From Neobacillus terrae (GTDB lineage Bacteria > Bacillota > Bacilli > Bacillales > Cytobacillaceae), in contig NZ_JAAOEO010000001.1 in the NCBI RefSeq assembly GCF_011393025.1, positions 62,001-126,000 of the forward strand: a stretch of 64,000 nucleotides of DNA. Direction: 5' to 3'. Shown in pieces: positions 17,485-26,097 of the stretch (its first letter is position 1; each line of letters opens with the position of its first letter). A model generated the notes under the pieces. It saw nothing but the letters and a program-made list of their open reading frames with translations, was not told where the DNA came from and searched no databases. The translations under genes were made by a program, and so were the position numbers.

Positions 17485-18999
17485 ATGGAATTAGAGAAAA
17501 TTTTATATCAATACTTTGGCTATTCTTATTTTAAACCTGGCCAGAAAGAAGTTATTACCTCCATATTGGAGAAAAAACACACTCTTGCAATGCTTCCTAC
17601 AGGAACTGGAAAGTCACTTTGCTATCAGTTTCCAGGATATCTGCTTGAGGGAGCAGTTTTGATAATTTCTCCGCTGCTTTCTTTAATGCAGGACCAGGTT
17701 GACCAAATGATGAAAATGGGAGAGAAACGGGTTATTGCTCTTAATTCCTTTTTATCTCAGGAAGAAAAAAGATATGCCATGAATCATCTGGATCAGTATA
17801 AGTTTATTTTTATTTCCCCTGAAATGGTTAATTCAGATTGGGTTGTTAACAGACTGCAGGATATAAAGGTTTCACTATTTGCTGTAGATGAAGCCCACTG
17901 TATTTCCCAATGGGGTTATGATTTTCGGCCTGATTATTTAAAGCTTGGGGAGCTTAGAAAAAAATTAGGAAACCCGATTACTCTTGCCTTAACGGCAACT
18001 GCTACGGAAAAGGTGCGTGAGGATATTCTTAACTCCCTTGGGCTGAGTAATGCAAATCGAGTAGTTACAACAGTAGACCGGCCTAATATCGCATTAGTAG
18101 TGGAGAAGTGGAACCGCTATAATGAAAAATTTGATAGGCTTTTTCAATTGGTCCAAGAGCTCCAGCCTCCAGGAATTATTTATTTCTCCAGTAAGAAAGT
18201 TGCCGATCAAACGGCTTCCTTTTTAAGGGGAAAAGGTGTTGGAAGAGTTATGGCCTATCATGGCGGCATGGAACAGGAACAGCGTATTTTAGTTCAGCAG
18301 CAATTTTTGAATGGGCAGCTTGATATTATCTGTGCGACAAGTGCTTTTGGCATGGGAGTAAATAAGGATAATATAAGGTATGTTGTCCATTTTCATATGC
18401 CGCTTCAATTGGAATCCTATCTTCAGGAGGTAGGAAGAGCAGGCAGGGATAAAGGTCCCAGTGTGGCCATCCTTTTATATGTTCCGGGAGACGAACAGCT
18501 TCCTTTCCAGCTTGCGGAGGGCGAATTACCTTCATCCGCCCAGCTTGATTGGTTTTTTTCTTCCCTAAAATCAAACCCCGATTTCTTGAAGGAAAATAGC
18601 ACGATTTCACCGGACTTAAGAAAGATGGGAGGCTTTACAGAGGTACAATGGCGTTTAGTGGAAGACTTTCTTTCTGTACATTTAATAGAAGGTATCCCAC
18701 TGGAGTTAATTCGAGATAAAATGAAAAGATTTGTTGAAGAGCGGCTGGCTTCAAAACATACCAATATTTTTAAAATGAAAACTTGGATTGACTCTGCTGA
18801 ATGCCGAAGGCTGAACATCCTTCAGTATTTTAATGAAAATGGTGACACTCAAATCACTCCATCCCAATGCTGTGATATTTGCGGTGTGAATTTGCAAAAC
18901 TATGAATCCCGGGTACCGCAAGAGGGGGAAAAAGAGGAGTATCTTATGTGGAAAGGTTTTTTGAGGAAATTATTGATTAATGAGAGTGCTCCAAAATGA
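17485..18999 (+). CDS. recS: RecQ-family ATP-dependent DNA helicase (RecS/YpbC type)
   Basis: 504-aa superfamily 2 helicase. Walker A is TGTGKS at residues 39-44, motif II DEAH (VDEAHCISQWG) near residue 135, motif III LTATAT, and motif VI QEVGRAGRD. The C-terminal zinc-binding cysteines (AECRR ... SQCCDICG) are present. It lacks the winged-helix tail and HRDC domain of full-length RecQ, as in B. subtilis RecS, which acts in recombination repair. It sits between ypbB (two-base gap) and ypbD (four-base overlap). Confidence 0.92.
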   Translation: MELEKILYQYFGYSYFKPGQKEVITSILEKKHTLAMLPTGTGKSLCYQFPGYLLEGAVLIISPLLSLMQDQVDQMMKMGEKRVIALNSFLSQEEKRYAMNHLDQYKFIFISPEMVNSDWVVNRLQDIKVSLFAVDEAHCISQWGYDFRPDYLKLGELRKKLGNPITLALTATATEKVREDILNSLGLSNANRVVTTVDRPNIALVVEKWNRYNEKFDRLFQLVQELQPPGIIYFSSKKVADQTASFLRGKGVGRVMAYHGGMEQEQRILVQQQFLNGQLDIICATSAFGMGVNKDNIRYVVHFHMPLQLESYLQEVGRAGRDKGPSVAILLYVPGDEQLPFQLAEGELPSSAQLDWFFSSLKSNPDFLKENSTISPDLRKMGGFTEVQWRLVEDFLSVHLIEGIPLELIRDKMKRFVEERLASKHTNIFKMKTWIDSAECRRLNILQYFNENGDTQITPSQCCDICGVNLQNYESRVPQEGEKEEYLMWKGFLRKLLINESAPK

Positions 19000-19604
19000 A
19001 AAATAGGCAAAATGAACTAGTTTCTCAACTGAGTGACAAAGAACTGTTATTTCACCTTTACCTTACTCAAATAGTACTATTAACGATAACAATTGTTTTA
19101 GGTATTATTATGTATGATGATTTTTCTTTTTTGAAAAATATGAACTGGCAAGACACGAAAATTCTCTGGGTCGGCGCTGGATGCGGAATGGCTGTTGTTT
19201 TATTGGATATCTTACTAATGAGGCTCTTGCCTAATTCCCTGTATGATGATGGGGGCCTTAATGAAAAGATATTCCGCAATAGGAATGTCTTTCATACAGC
19301 CTTCATTGCAGCTATAGTGGCCATAAGCGAGGAAATTCTATTTAGGGGAGTTATCCAAACTAAAACAGGTCTTATTATCGCAAGTTTTATTTTTGCTCTT
19401 ATTCATTACCGGTATTTATTCAATTGGTTTTTATTCATAAATATTGTAACTTTGAGCTTTTTTATTGGTTTTATTTACGAATGGACCGGCAATCTGGCAG
19501 TAACAATTGTGATGCATTTTACAATTGACTTTCTGCTCGGACTGCACATAAAATTTAAGAATTACTCCCGTAATACTGAACAGGAAGGGTTGCAAAATGA
19601 GTAA
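18996..19604 (+). CDS. ypbD: YpbD, CPBP-family intramembrane metalloprotease
   Basis: 202-aa membrane protein with several hydrophobic helices and the CAAX-protease/bacteriocin-processing motifs. These are EExxxR (SEEILFRG near residues 110-116), a second-motif FxxxH (FALIH) and a third HxxxD (HFTID). Such enzymes cleave substrates within the membrane; the substrate here is unknown. The start overlaps recQ by four bases (ATGA) and the end overlaps ypbE by eight bases. Confidence 0.88.
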   Translation: MKNRQNELVSQLSDKELLFHLYLTQIVLLTITIVLGIIMYDDFSFLKNMNWQDTKILWVGAGCGMAVVLLDILLMRLLPNSLYDDGGLNEKIFRNRNVFHTAFIAAIVAISEEILFRGVIQTKTGLIIASFIFALIHYRYLFNWFLFINIVTLSFFIGFIYEWTGNLAVTIVMHFTIDFLLGLHIKFKNYSRNTEQEGLQNE

Positions 19605-20319
19605 AGAAGATCCATATCGTGACCAGGCTGAGCGCCTAAGGCAGAGAATTGAAAAGATAAATGTAAAGCCGGCAGCAAAAGAAACGCTTCCTCCCAGAGA
19701 AGAGCTCCATCGCAGTAAGAAGAAGAAAACGAAATGGAAGATAAAATATCCGGTAATTAGATTGCTTGTCCTGTTTTTTATACTTCTGCCTGTAACGATT
19801 TTTAGTGCGTATTCCTATATAAACGGAAAAGACTTTTCTGTTCATCGTAAAGTTTCCGGTGGAGAAGGTGGATATGATACGGTAAGCATTGAAAAATATA
19901 AGGCAGAAAAGAGCAGCAGCAATAAAGAAAAACCTGCTGAAAGCCAAAAGGCAGATGAACCCAAGGTTAATGTTGCTGAAAACAATAAAATATTGACTAT
20001 CCCTAATTCACCTCCTGATTTATCAGGTACGAAAGATACGGATAAAAACAGTACTCCTGTAGAGGCTCCAGGTAAAAAACAGCCAGTTCAGAAAATTGCT
20101 GCCGTACCACCAGCCGAGAAAAAACAGGAGACACCGCAAACGCCACAACCGATCGGAAAAGTAGTCTATCATACGGTTCAGCCTAAAGAGACCATTTTCC
20201 GGATAGCCATGAAATACTATAATTCTCAGGCTGGTATCAATACCATTAAAGAGGCAAATCATATTCAAAATAATGAAATCGAAACTGGACAAGTTCTTAA
20301 AATTCCATTAAATAATTAA
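19597..20319 (+). CDS. ypbE: YpbE, membrane-anchored LysM protein
   Basis: 240-aa protein. The highly charged cytoplasmic N-terminus (residues 1-50) precedes one membrane helix (about 52-70). A Lys/Pro/Glu-rich linker with many lysines follows, and the last 50 residues form a LysM domain (YHTVQPKETIFRIAMKYY). LysM binds peptidoglycan, so the protein probably tethers the membrane to the wall. It is the last gene of the ypbB-recS-ypbD-ypbE overlapping operon. The start is ATG behind GAAGGG. Confidence 0.85.
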   Translation: MSKEDPYRDQAERLRQRIEKINVKPAAKETLPPREELHRSKKKKTKWKIKYPVIRLLVLFFILLPVTIFSAYSYINGKDFSVHRKVSGGEGGYDTVSIEKYKAEKSSSNKEKPAESQKADEPKVNVAENNKILTIPNSPPDLSGTKDTDKNSTPVEAPGKKQPVQKIAAVPPAEKKQETPQTPQPIGKVVYHTVQPKETIFRIAMKYYNSQAGINTIKEANHIQNNEIETGQVLKIPLNN

Positions 20320-20346
20320 AGCTGACTTACTTATGTCAGCTTTTTG
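20320..20346 (+). terminator. Terminator of the ypbB-ypbE operon
   Basis: AAGCTGAC / GTCAGCTT stem with an eight-base loop and a T-run. Confidence 0.85.
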
Positions 20347-20453
20347 TGTTTTATTATTTTAATTAGTCGTCTCATTTTTTAGTGCATTTTCCATTCCATG
20401 TATATATTAAAGGACAAGTTCATACATATGTAGGAGGAATGGAGGGGGTTAAG

Positions 20454-20912
20454 ATGAGATCTTCAATTCTTCAGCTGGATAACAGAACAGATATGGCGAC
20501 AAAACAGATGCTGGAAAATGTTGTGAAAAGAAAAGAGAAATTCGAACGTTTTAAATTTCGTCATCTTATTTCAGTTTGGGCAACCATAGGAATGGCTACT
20601 TTTTATTTTGGTTATTTGTATTATACGGTAGGAGTTAACTATTCCTATTCGTTTGCTGCTATGTTTTCTGCCTTCGTAAATGATTCAAATAACTTATTTT
20701 TCCTTACGGTATGTGTTGGATTGTATGGTTTAATGAATCTATTAAGGGAAAAACGGGAAAAGTTTGAGAAAGAATATCATGCCCTAAGATGTGAGATTGT
20801 TGATCGAAGCAAGGATTTATGGAAAAAAGAAGATGAATGGGCGAACCGGCATCTGGTATTTGATATGATGAAAAAAGAATATGACATTAATCTATTCCAT
20901 GAGAATAAATAA
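20454..20912 (+). CDS. ypbF: YpbF, DUF2663-family membrane protein
   Basis: 152-aa protein with two membrane helices (about residues 42-62 and 80-98) and charged coiled-coil-like ends (REKREKFEKEYHAL). It matches YpbF in position and layout; function is unknown. The start chosen is ATG at 20454 behind GGAGGGGG. Earlier ATG codons at 20382 and 20439 lack a properly spaced ribosome site. Confidence 0.8.
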   Translation: MRSSILQLDNRTDMATKQMLENVVKRKEKFERFKFRHLISVWATIGMATFYFGYLYYTVGVNYSYSFAAMFSAFVNDSNNLFFLTVCVGLYGLMNLLREKREKFEKEYHALRCEIVDRSKDLWKKEDEWANRHLVFDMMKKEYDINLFHENK

Positions 20913-20937
20913 AAAGCAGCTGCGGCTGCTTTTTATT
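20912..20937. terminator. Bidirectional terminator between ypbF and cotJC
   Basis: AAAAGCAGC / GCTGCTTTT stem with a TGCG loop and A/T tracts on both sides, shared by the convergent genes. Confidence 0.85.
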
Positions 20938-20949
20938 ATTGGAAATATA

Positions 20950-21519
20950 TTAGAAAATCACTTTGCGGTCTCTTTCATCTTTGAGAATCTCAACGGCCTC
21001 TCTAAATCTTTGTGAGTGGATGATTTCCCTTTCTCTAAGAAAACGAAGCCCGTCATTTAAATCAGGATCGTCACTCATATTAATAATCCATTGGTAAGTT
21101 GCTCTGGCTTTTTCCTCTGCCGCGATATCCTCATACAAGTCAGCGATAGGGTCGCCTTTTGCCTGTATATACTTGGCAGACCATGGTTCACCTGCAGCAT
21201 TATGATAAAATAATGCCTTATCATGATCAGCATAATGCTCCCCAAGGCCAGCAGCCTTCATTTGATCAGGGGTTGCATCTTTAGTTAATTTATAAACCAT
21301 TGTTGCAATCATTTCTAGGTGGGCAAGTTCTTCTGTACCAATATCATTTAGAAGGCCTATCACCTTGCCTGGTATTGTATATCTTTGGTTTAAGTATCTT
21401 AAAGCGGCTGCCAATTCCCCGTCGGCTCCGCCATATTGTTCAATTAAAAACTTGGCCAGCATGGGGTTGCAGCCGCTGACTCTTACTGGATATTGAAGTT
21501 TCTTTTCGTAAACCCACAT
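20950..21519 (-). CDS. cotJC: CotJC, spore-coat manganese-catalase-like protein
   Basis: 189-aa four-helix protein of the manganese catalase family. Carboxylate and histidine ligands are visible in GTEELAHLEM and the C-terminal REREIIHSQRF. In B. subtilis it is made in the mother cell under SigE and assembled in the inner coat, and may protect the spore from peroxide. The start is ATG at 21519 behind GGGAGG; the longer upstream frame has no ribosome site and would run into cotJB. It is the last gene of cotJABC. Confidence 0.95.
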   Translation of the reverse strand: MWVYEKKLQYPVRVSGCNPMLAKFLIEQYGGADGELAAALRYLNQRYTIPGKVIGLLNDIGTEELAHLEMIATMVYKLTKDATPDQMKAAGLGEHYADHDKALFYHNAAGEPWSAKYIQAKGDPIADLYEDIAAEEKARATYQWIINMSDDPDLNDGLRFLREREIIHSQRFREAVEILKDERDRKVIF

Positions 21520-21541
21520 ATGGTATAATCCCTCCCTGTTC

Positions 21542-21802
21542 CTACACTTCCCATGGCCATGGAGATTCAGACCAGTTCCATGGATAGGCAGAATAACTGT
21601 TGCCATATTGCAAAAGCGGGCCAAATTGGCTTTCAAATAACTTTTTAAGACGTTTTCTCTCTTTTGCAAATTGATTGAACTGCTGAATGCTTTGCTGATC
21701 TCCAGGATGGGTATCCAAATACAGGGTTAGCTCAACTAAAACAAAATCAACAGCTTGCAGCTGTTCCATTAATTGATAATATTCTGCAGGAACCTGAGTC
21801 AC
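21542..21802 (-). CDS. cotJB: CotJB, spore coat peptide assembly protein
   Basis: 86-aa protein. A helical N-terminal part (YYQLMEQLQAVDFVLVELTLYLDTHP) is typical of CotJB, and a Trp/Pro/Tyr-rich tail follows. It overlaps cotJA by four bases and precedes cotJC. It is a SigE-controlled coat component in B. subtilis. Confidence 0.92.
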   Translation of the reverse strand: MTQVPAEYYQLMEQLQAVDFVLVELTLYLDTHPGDQQSIQQFNQFAKERKRLKKLFESQFGPLLQYGNSYSAYPWNWSESPWPWEV

Positions 21803-22029
21803 GACTGTCCGCCTCCTTTAGCCAGTTCATGTGGACTGAAGTAGGGATCAAAAAATGGTTTCCATAGTGTTCCTGCCCTTAAGGCTTCTGCAGGAGTAAA
21901 TTGTTCAAGGTTTAATGGCTGAAATCCCATATACAAATGAGGTGGGGTTGAATAAGTTTTAGTTTGAATGGGGGGGCAAGGATCAAAAGGGCTGATATAA
22001 GGATTGTATGCTTTGTGATGTGGATTCAT
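21799..22029 (-). CDS. cotJA: CotJA, spore coat-associated protein
   Basis: 76-aa proline/tyrosine-rich protein with the CotJA core PAEALRAGTLWKPFFDPY. It is the first gene of cotJABC; the ATG is preceded by AAGGAGG. In B. subtilis CotJA is needed to assemble CotJC. A mother-cell SigE promoter is expected upstream; only weak candidates are visible. Confidence 0.93.
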   Translation of the reverse strand: MNPHHKAYNPYISPFDPCPPIQTKTYSTPPHLYMGFQPLNLEQFTPAEALRAGTLWKPFFDPYFSPHELAKGGGQS

Positions 22030-22178
22030 TGATGGACCTCCTTTTTGTCAATATATCGTTTCATTTTATGAGATTTAATTTTTTTTATAACTGAAATTTA
22101 TGAAACTGAAAAGGGATTTTTAAAGATATGTTGAAATATAAATAGGAAGTTATGATTTCAAAATTTGAGGTGATGGAT

Positions 22179-22811
22179 ATGTTCGTAAAAAGCATTATGA
22201 TTCCGAAATTTAACTGTGTAACGGTCCAGCAGGATGAAAATTTAAAGTCTGCTCTGGAAAAACTTGAAGAGCATCAAATAGACGGAATTCCGGTTCTCGA
22301 TGGAGATCTTTATTTCGGAGTCTTAACTCGCTACAGAATATATTTGAATTTCTTCGAATCAGGTATGGAGCGTGAAGAATTTCTTGAAAAAACTCTGGTA
22401 AGGAACATTGCCACCAATCAGGATAAATACCTCGAAGGAAATGAACTGTTTGAAACCACTCTTTTGGAGTTAAAAAGTTTCCCGCTATTAGCAGTTGCTG
22501 ATAATCAAAAGAAATTTCTGGGGATTGTAACCCGATTTGACGTTATGGCGCAGTTTGAGAGTGCATTTGGCGTTAATCGTCCTGGGATAAGAATTGCTTT
22601 TACCTCTGTTGAAACAGAAGGACGAATTGCAAGGCTTGCAGAAATTGCCCATCAATTCCATGAACATATTATTTCACTTGTAACTTTTGATGAAACGGAT
22701 AAACTTGTTCGCAGGATTGTCTTAAAGGTAGAGAAAAAGGAAAATGTGGAGAAGTTTGTTAAAAAACTTGAAGAGCATGGATTTCGCATTTTGGACATTC
22801 ACGAAGACTAA
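22179..22811 (+). CDS. Two-CBS-domain protein with C-terminal ACT-like region
   Basis: 210 aa. A CBS pair covers about residues 1-135 (CVTVQQDENLKSALEKLEEH, IDGIPVLDG; FPLLAVADN, FLGIVTRFDV). The C-terminal βαβ stretch (RIARLAEIAHQFHEHIISLVTFDE) resembles an ACT domain. CBS pairs bind adenine nucleotides such as ATP, AMP or cyclic di-AMP; the ligand here is unknown. The start is ATG at 22179, behind GAGGTGAT; the ATG at 22152 has no ribosome site. It is flanked on its 3' side by a hairpin that overlaps the next gene's ribosome site. Confidence 0.8.
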   Translation: MFVKSIMIPKFNCVTVQQDENLKSALEKLEEHQIDGIPVLDGDLYFGVLTRYRIYLNFFESGMEREEFLEKTLVRNIATNQDKYLEGNELFETTLLELKSFPLLAVADNQKKFLGIVTRFDVMAQFESAFGVNRPGIRIAFTSVETEGRIARLAEIAHQFHEHIISLVTFDETDKLVRRIVLKVEKKENVEKFVKKLEEHGFRILDIHED

Positions 22812-22823
22812 TCTTATGAAATA

Positions 22824-22863
22824 AAAATCTTCCCTCTCATACACTTTTATGGGAGGGATTTTT
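22824..22863 (+). terminator. Hairpin ending the CBS gene and containing the next gene's ribosome site
   Basis: AAAATC-T-TCCCTC-T-CATA pairs with TATG-GGAGGGATTTTT around a seven-base loop. The 3' arm carries GGGAGGG, the only plausible ribosome site of the ATG at 22864. It looks like a terminator (T-run) that also hides a Shine-Dalgarno. Confidence 0.7.
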
Positions 22864-23229
22864 ATGTTGAGAAACTTAGTTAGAATTTTAGCAGGTATGC
22901 TGTTTGGTTATCTTTATATAAAATGGGTTCCCATACCAAATCCCTTTATAGCAGCAGATTTCTTTTTGACCTTGGTCGTGGATCCGGTAAGGTTTTTTAC
23001 GGCTGCACTAGCATTTACTGCTGGATTTGTCATTAATGGGAACTTAATCAAGGAAGCAATCCAGAGATGCATTTTAGTCATTAAGCGGCAGGCATCCTTT
23101 AAAGCCGGGGATCTTATACTGCTGTTTATTATTTTTAGCCTTACCTTTCTATATTATATTGGGCCGGTTCAGGCTTTGGTCCTTTTCTGTTTTATTGTGA
23201 TTTATGTTATGATTTCCATATATTTTTAG
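22864..23229 (+). CDS. Small membrane protein of unknown function
   Basis: 121 aa with about three or four hydrophobic segments (residues 4-22, 30-60, 83-100, 102-121) and a short basic loop (IQRCILVIKRQASFK). No family recognised. The start is ATG at 22864, seven bases after GGGAGGG in the 3' arm of the hairpin. The next gene, a phosphoesterase, starts 28 bases after the stop, so the two may be co-expressed. Confidence 0.65.
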   Translation: MLRNLVRILAGMLFGYLYIKWVPIPNPFIAADFFLTLVVDPVRFFTAALAFTAGFVINGNLIKEAIQRCILVIKRQASFKAGDLILLFIIFSLTFLYYIGPVQALVLFCFIVIYVMISIYF

Positions 23230-23257
23230 AAAAAAATATATAAGGGGATACTTTTGA

Positions 23258-24028
23258 ATGATTATATTAACGGCTTTTTTAATAGTCGCAATAGGAATGG
23301 CAGGACTTTTGCTATATATGCTTAAAGAAGCTTTCTCCAATAATGTAGAGGTTCATAACTTGGCATTTTCTGAATTTCCGAAAACTCTTGGTGAAATTTC
23401 GATTTTCTTTATATCTGATATTCATAGACGTACCATTTCTGATAGTGTGATTTCAACAGTCGGGAAGGCAGATATCGTGATAATTGGAGGAGACCTAACT
23501 GAAAAAGGAGTCCCTTTTGAGAGAGTAAATAACAATATTCGGAAACTAAGGAAGGCCGGACCTGTCTATTTTGTTTGGGGAAATAACGATTACGAAGTAG
23601 ATTATCATTTGCTGGATGCCAGCCTTCTGGAGAACAATGTTAAAATTTTGGATAATACGGCAGTAACTTTTGAATCAAATGAAGGAGAAAAATTGTCCCT
23701 TCTTGGAATTGATGATATCGCCAAGGAGAGGGACCGGCTGGACCTTGCCCTAAATGATGCAGATCCAGAAAGTTTCAAAATTCTTGTCAGCCATAATCCT
23801 CAGATAATAGGGAGAATAATGCCAGAGCATAACATAAGTTTAATCTTAAGCGGACATACTCATGGAGGCCAAATCCATATACTGGGCTACAGTCCTTACA
23901 AAAGAGGCGGAATAAAAAAGGTTGGAAATAGCACAATTCTGATCAGCAATGGCTATGGAACCACTTCCCTTCCCTTAAGACTTGGTGCACCTGCTCAATG
24001 CCACCTCATTACTATTACAGGGAAATAA
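23258..24028 (+). CDS. ypbG: YpbG-like membrane-anchored metallophosphoesterase
   Basis: 256 aa. An N-terminal membrane anchor (residues 2-22) is followed by a calcineurin-like phosphoesterase domain with all metal-ligand blocks: SDIHR, GGDLTE, WGNNDYE, SHNP and GHTHGGQ. The family uses two metal ions to split phosphomonoesters or diesters; the substrate is unknown. Position next to the ypb/cotJ cluster matches B. subtilis ypbG. Confidence 0.85.
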   Translation: MIILTAFLIVAIGMAGLLLYMLKEAFSNNVEVHNLAFSEFPKTLGEISIFFISDIHRRTISDSVISTVGKADIVIIGGDLTEKGVPFERVNNNIRKLRKAGPVYFVWGNNDYEVDYHLLDASLLENNVKILDNTAVTFESNEGEKLSLLGIDDIAKERDRLDLALNDADPESFKILVSHNPQIIGRIMPEHNISLILSGHTHGGQIHILGYSPYKRGGIKKVGNSTILISNGYGTTSLPLRLGAPAQCHLITITGK

Positions 24029-24544
24029 GCCGATCTGTTTTGCTGCACATCAAAGTCTTACGTACAACAAACAAGTCCGTTATAATATGAATATAAATTT
24101 TTAAAGGATTCAATGAGTTTTCTTAACTTATAAAAAGTGTTTTACTAAAATACGTCTAACTTAGCGCTGTAAGCTAATCTTGATTTATGTTTATAAGTTC
24201 TGAACGGATAAGAGCAGCACTTGATCCTCCATTACCTTAAGGCTCAGTCATCGCCGGATTTTCTTTAGCTGATCAAGATTTATATCAATAGTTTCTGAAC
24301 ACACGACTGACAGGATAAGTAAAGCATTATCAGCTTCAAACAAAGGAAAAGCGATAGCTATTTCCTTGGATGTCCTAGTCATGCTAAAGCACAGGACAAG
24401 TAAAGCATCGGCTGCTTGGCCTCGCACTAAAAAAAAGGAAAGGCTTTTTCGAGGATGTCCCGTTTTGAGCGTGATAAGCAAAACTAAGCCATCCGCCAAA
24501 AGGACCTGGCGAAGGTCAAGTTTTTCTAATACGGAGGAGAACAA
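24029..24544. repeat. Repeat-rich intergenic region (group A repeats) upstream of the B12 regulator
   Basis: Contains a block around 24177-24213 (GATTTATGTTTATAAG then TTCTGAACGGATAAG) and a related block at 24271-24322 (GATTTATATCAATAG then TTCTGAACA). Near-duplicate AGTAAAGCAT units lie at about 24318 and 24392. A 60-base end at 24470-24534 (AAGCAAAACTAAGCCATCCG, then a short GCCAAAAGGACCTGGC stem) recurs at 34310-34365. No gene could be supported here. Confidence 0.65.
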
Positions 24545-25450
24545 ATGGCAAGTGAGGAAGGAAAATATAATATTAAGGCAGTTTCCGTTAAACTGGGAAT
24601 ACAGCCGGGCACTCTGCGTGCATGGGAAAGACGTTATCAGATGATAGCACCAATCCGCAACGAGGCAGGCCATAGATTATATACCGAAAAACATCTTGAA
24701 ATCTTAAAATGGCTTGTTGATAAGGTTAATCAGGGATTCACGATCAGCCAGGCTGTTGCATTATTAGAGAAAAATCAAATGAAAGCGGAACTGACCAAGC
24801 CAATAGAAGACCAATTTTCATCCCGTTTTGATGAATTGCTTGATGCTCTTATTCATTTTGATGAAATGAGAGCCCAAGATATTATTAATCAATATTTATC
24901 ACTTTTTACTACTGACAAAGTTGTCATAGATATTCTTGGACACATTCTTGTTAAATTGGGTGATTTATGGGAAGAGGGAAAAATAAATAGTGCACATGAA
25001 CATTATGCTTCAGCAATCATAAGGTCTAGAATTGGTATGATTTTGCACAGTTTTCCTGTAAATTCAATGCTTCCAAAGGTGGTTGCTGTTTGCACTCCAG
25101 GGGAATGGCATGAAATGGGTTTATTGATTTTTACGCTCTTTCTGAGACGAAGGGGATTTGATGTAATTTACCTTGGCCCCACAGTGGCTGAAAATGATAT
25201 AGATGCTGTTTTGGAGACAGCAAACCCTAAATTTTTATTCATGTCCTGTACATTAAGGGAAAACATTAAAGCAGCTGTACAATTGGCAGAACATCTTTCA
25301 TCTAAATATCCCTTCTTAACTATTGGGCTGGGCGGAAGTGCAATTGATTCGCTTAAACAGCCCCAGAGAAACCAAGTAGAGCCTTTTCTTGTTGGCCGGA
25401 CAAGTGAAGAATGGGAAGAATGGCTGGTGGAAAAAATAGGTGGAGTGTAG
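24545..25450 (+). CDS. CarH/LitR-type MerR-family regulator with cobalamin-binding photosensor domain
   Basis: 301 aa. A MerR-type DNA-binding domain (residues 8-75, with LRAWERRYQ) precedes a helical cap (about 90-170) containing W-x9-E-H (Trp142, Glu152-His153). A B12-binding Rossmann domain follows with E-x-H-x-x-G (Glu187, His189, Gly192). These are the signatures of CarH, where adenosylcobalamin assembles a DNA-bound tetramer in the dark and light breaks it. LitR of Bacillus megaterium belongs to the same group. The ATG is preceded by GGAGGAGA. No carotenoid or photolyase gene lies beside it, so the targets must be elsewhere. Confidence 0.88.
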   Translation: MASEEGKYNIKAVSVKLGIQPGTLRAWERRYQMIAPIRNEAGHRLYTEKHLEILKWLVDKVNQGFTISQAVALLEKNQMKAELTKPIEDQFSSRFDELLDALIHFDEMRAQDIINQYLSLFTTDKVVIDILGHILVKLGDLWEEGKINSAHEHYASAIIRSRIGMILHSFPVNSMLPKVVAVCTPGEWHEMGLLIFTLFLRRRGFDVIYLGPTVAENDIDAVLETANPKFLFMSCTLRENIKAAVQLAEHLSSKYPFLTIGLGGSAIDSLKQPQRNQVEPFLVGRTSEEWEEWLVEKIGGV

Positions 25451-25518
25451 ACAATTCACCATCGACCTGCATTGACATAGACTAAAACAAGAGTAATGTC
25501 ATGGCAGGAGGCAAAATC

Positions 25519-26097
25519 ATGCGTTTGGAGCGCTTAACAGCCAATAAAATAAAAATTTCATTATCCTCTGATGATTTGTTTGAGAGGGGACTGTCCAAAG
25601 AAGATATATGGAAAGATTCGATTAAATGGCACCAGCTTTTTCATGATATGCTCGAAGAAGCAAGCGAAGAGTTTGATGTAGATTTTGAAGGTTCCGTCGG
25701 TGTTGAAATTTTTTCGCTTCAGGCTCAGGGAATGATTATGATCATTACCGTTGATGATGCCTCTGATGAAGAAATCCTATATGATGGTTTTATTGAAATG
25801 CAGGTAAGGCTGGAAGGCTGTGACGATCTCCTTTTCATCTTTCAAGCCTTTGAGGATGTTATTTGCCTGTGCAAAAGTTTAGATATTGCTGGAATCAAGG
25901 GTGGCAATTTATATTCAATTAATAATCAGTATTTTTATCATCTCCAGAAAAAAGAGGGTGAAGATCTGGAAAAAGCAGCTGCCATACTAGCCGAATATGG
26001 AGATGCTTCCATTGTAAGTCCTCATTGGCTGGAGGAATACGGGAAACTAATAGTTAAAAACACTGCGGTAGAAACTATTCTTCAGTATTTTAAGTAG
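25519..26097 (+). CDS. ypbH: MecA-family adaptor (YpbH/MecB)
   Basis: 192-aa acidic protein of the MecA family. The N-terminal target-binding domain (MRLERLTANKIKISLSSDDL) and the C-terminal ClpC-binding domain are both present, but it is shorter than MecA. In B. subtilis YpbH is the MecA paralogue that delivers proteins to ClpC and influences competence and sporulation. The start is ATG at 25519 behind GGAGG; an upstream ATG at 25501 lies before the ribosome site. Confidence 0.88.
   Translation: MRLERLTANKIKISLSSDDLFERGLSKEDIWKDSIKWHQLFHDMLEEASEEFDVDFEGSVGVEIFSLQAQGMIMIITVDDASDEEILYDGFIEMQVRLEGCDDLLFIFQAFEDVICLCKSLDIAGIKGGNLYSINNQYFYHLQKKEGEDLEKAAAILAEYGDASIVSPHWLEEYGKLIVKNTAVETILQYFK

Noticed and set aside
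22030-22140. SigE promoter for cotJABC
   Set aside because: TCATA- and ATATATT-like boxes occur, but no pair has the right spacing, so the promoter is expected from knowledge of the operon and not supported by sequence.
24248-24673. Minus-strand open frame of 141 codons before the B12 regulator
   Set aside because: It runs over dispersed repeats and into the coding sequence of the B12 regulator, and has no ribosome site.
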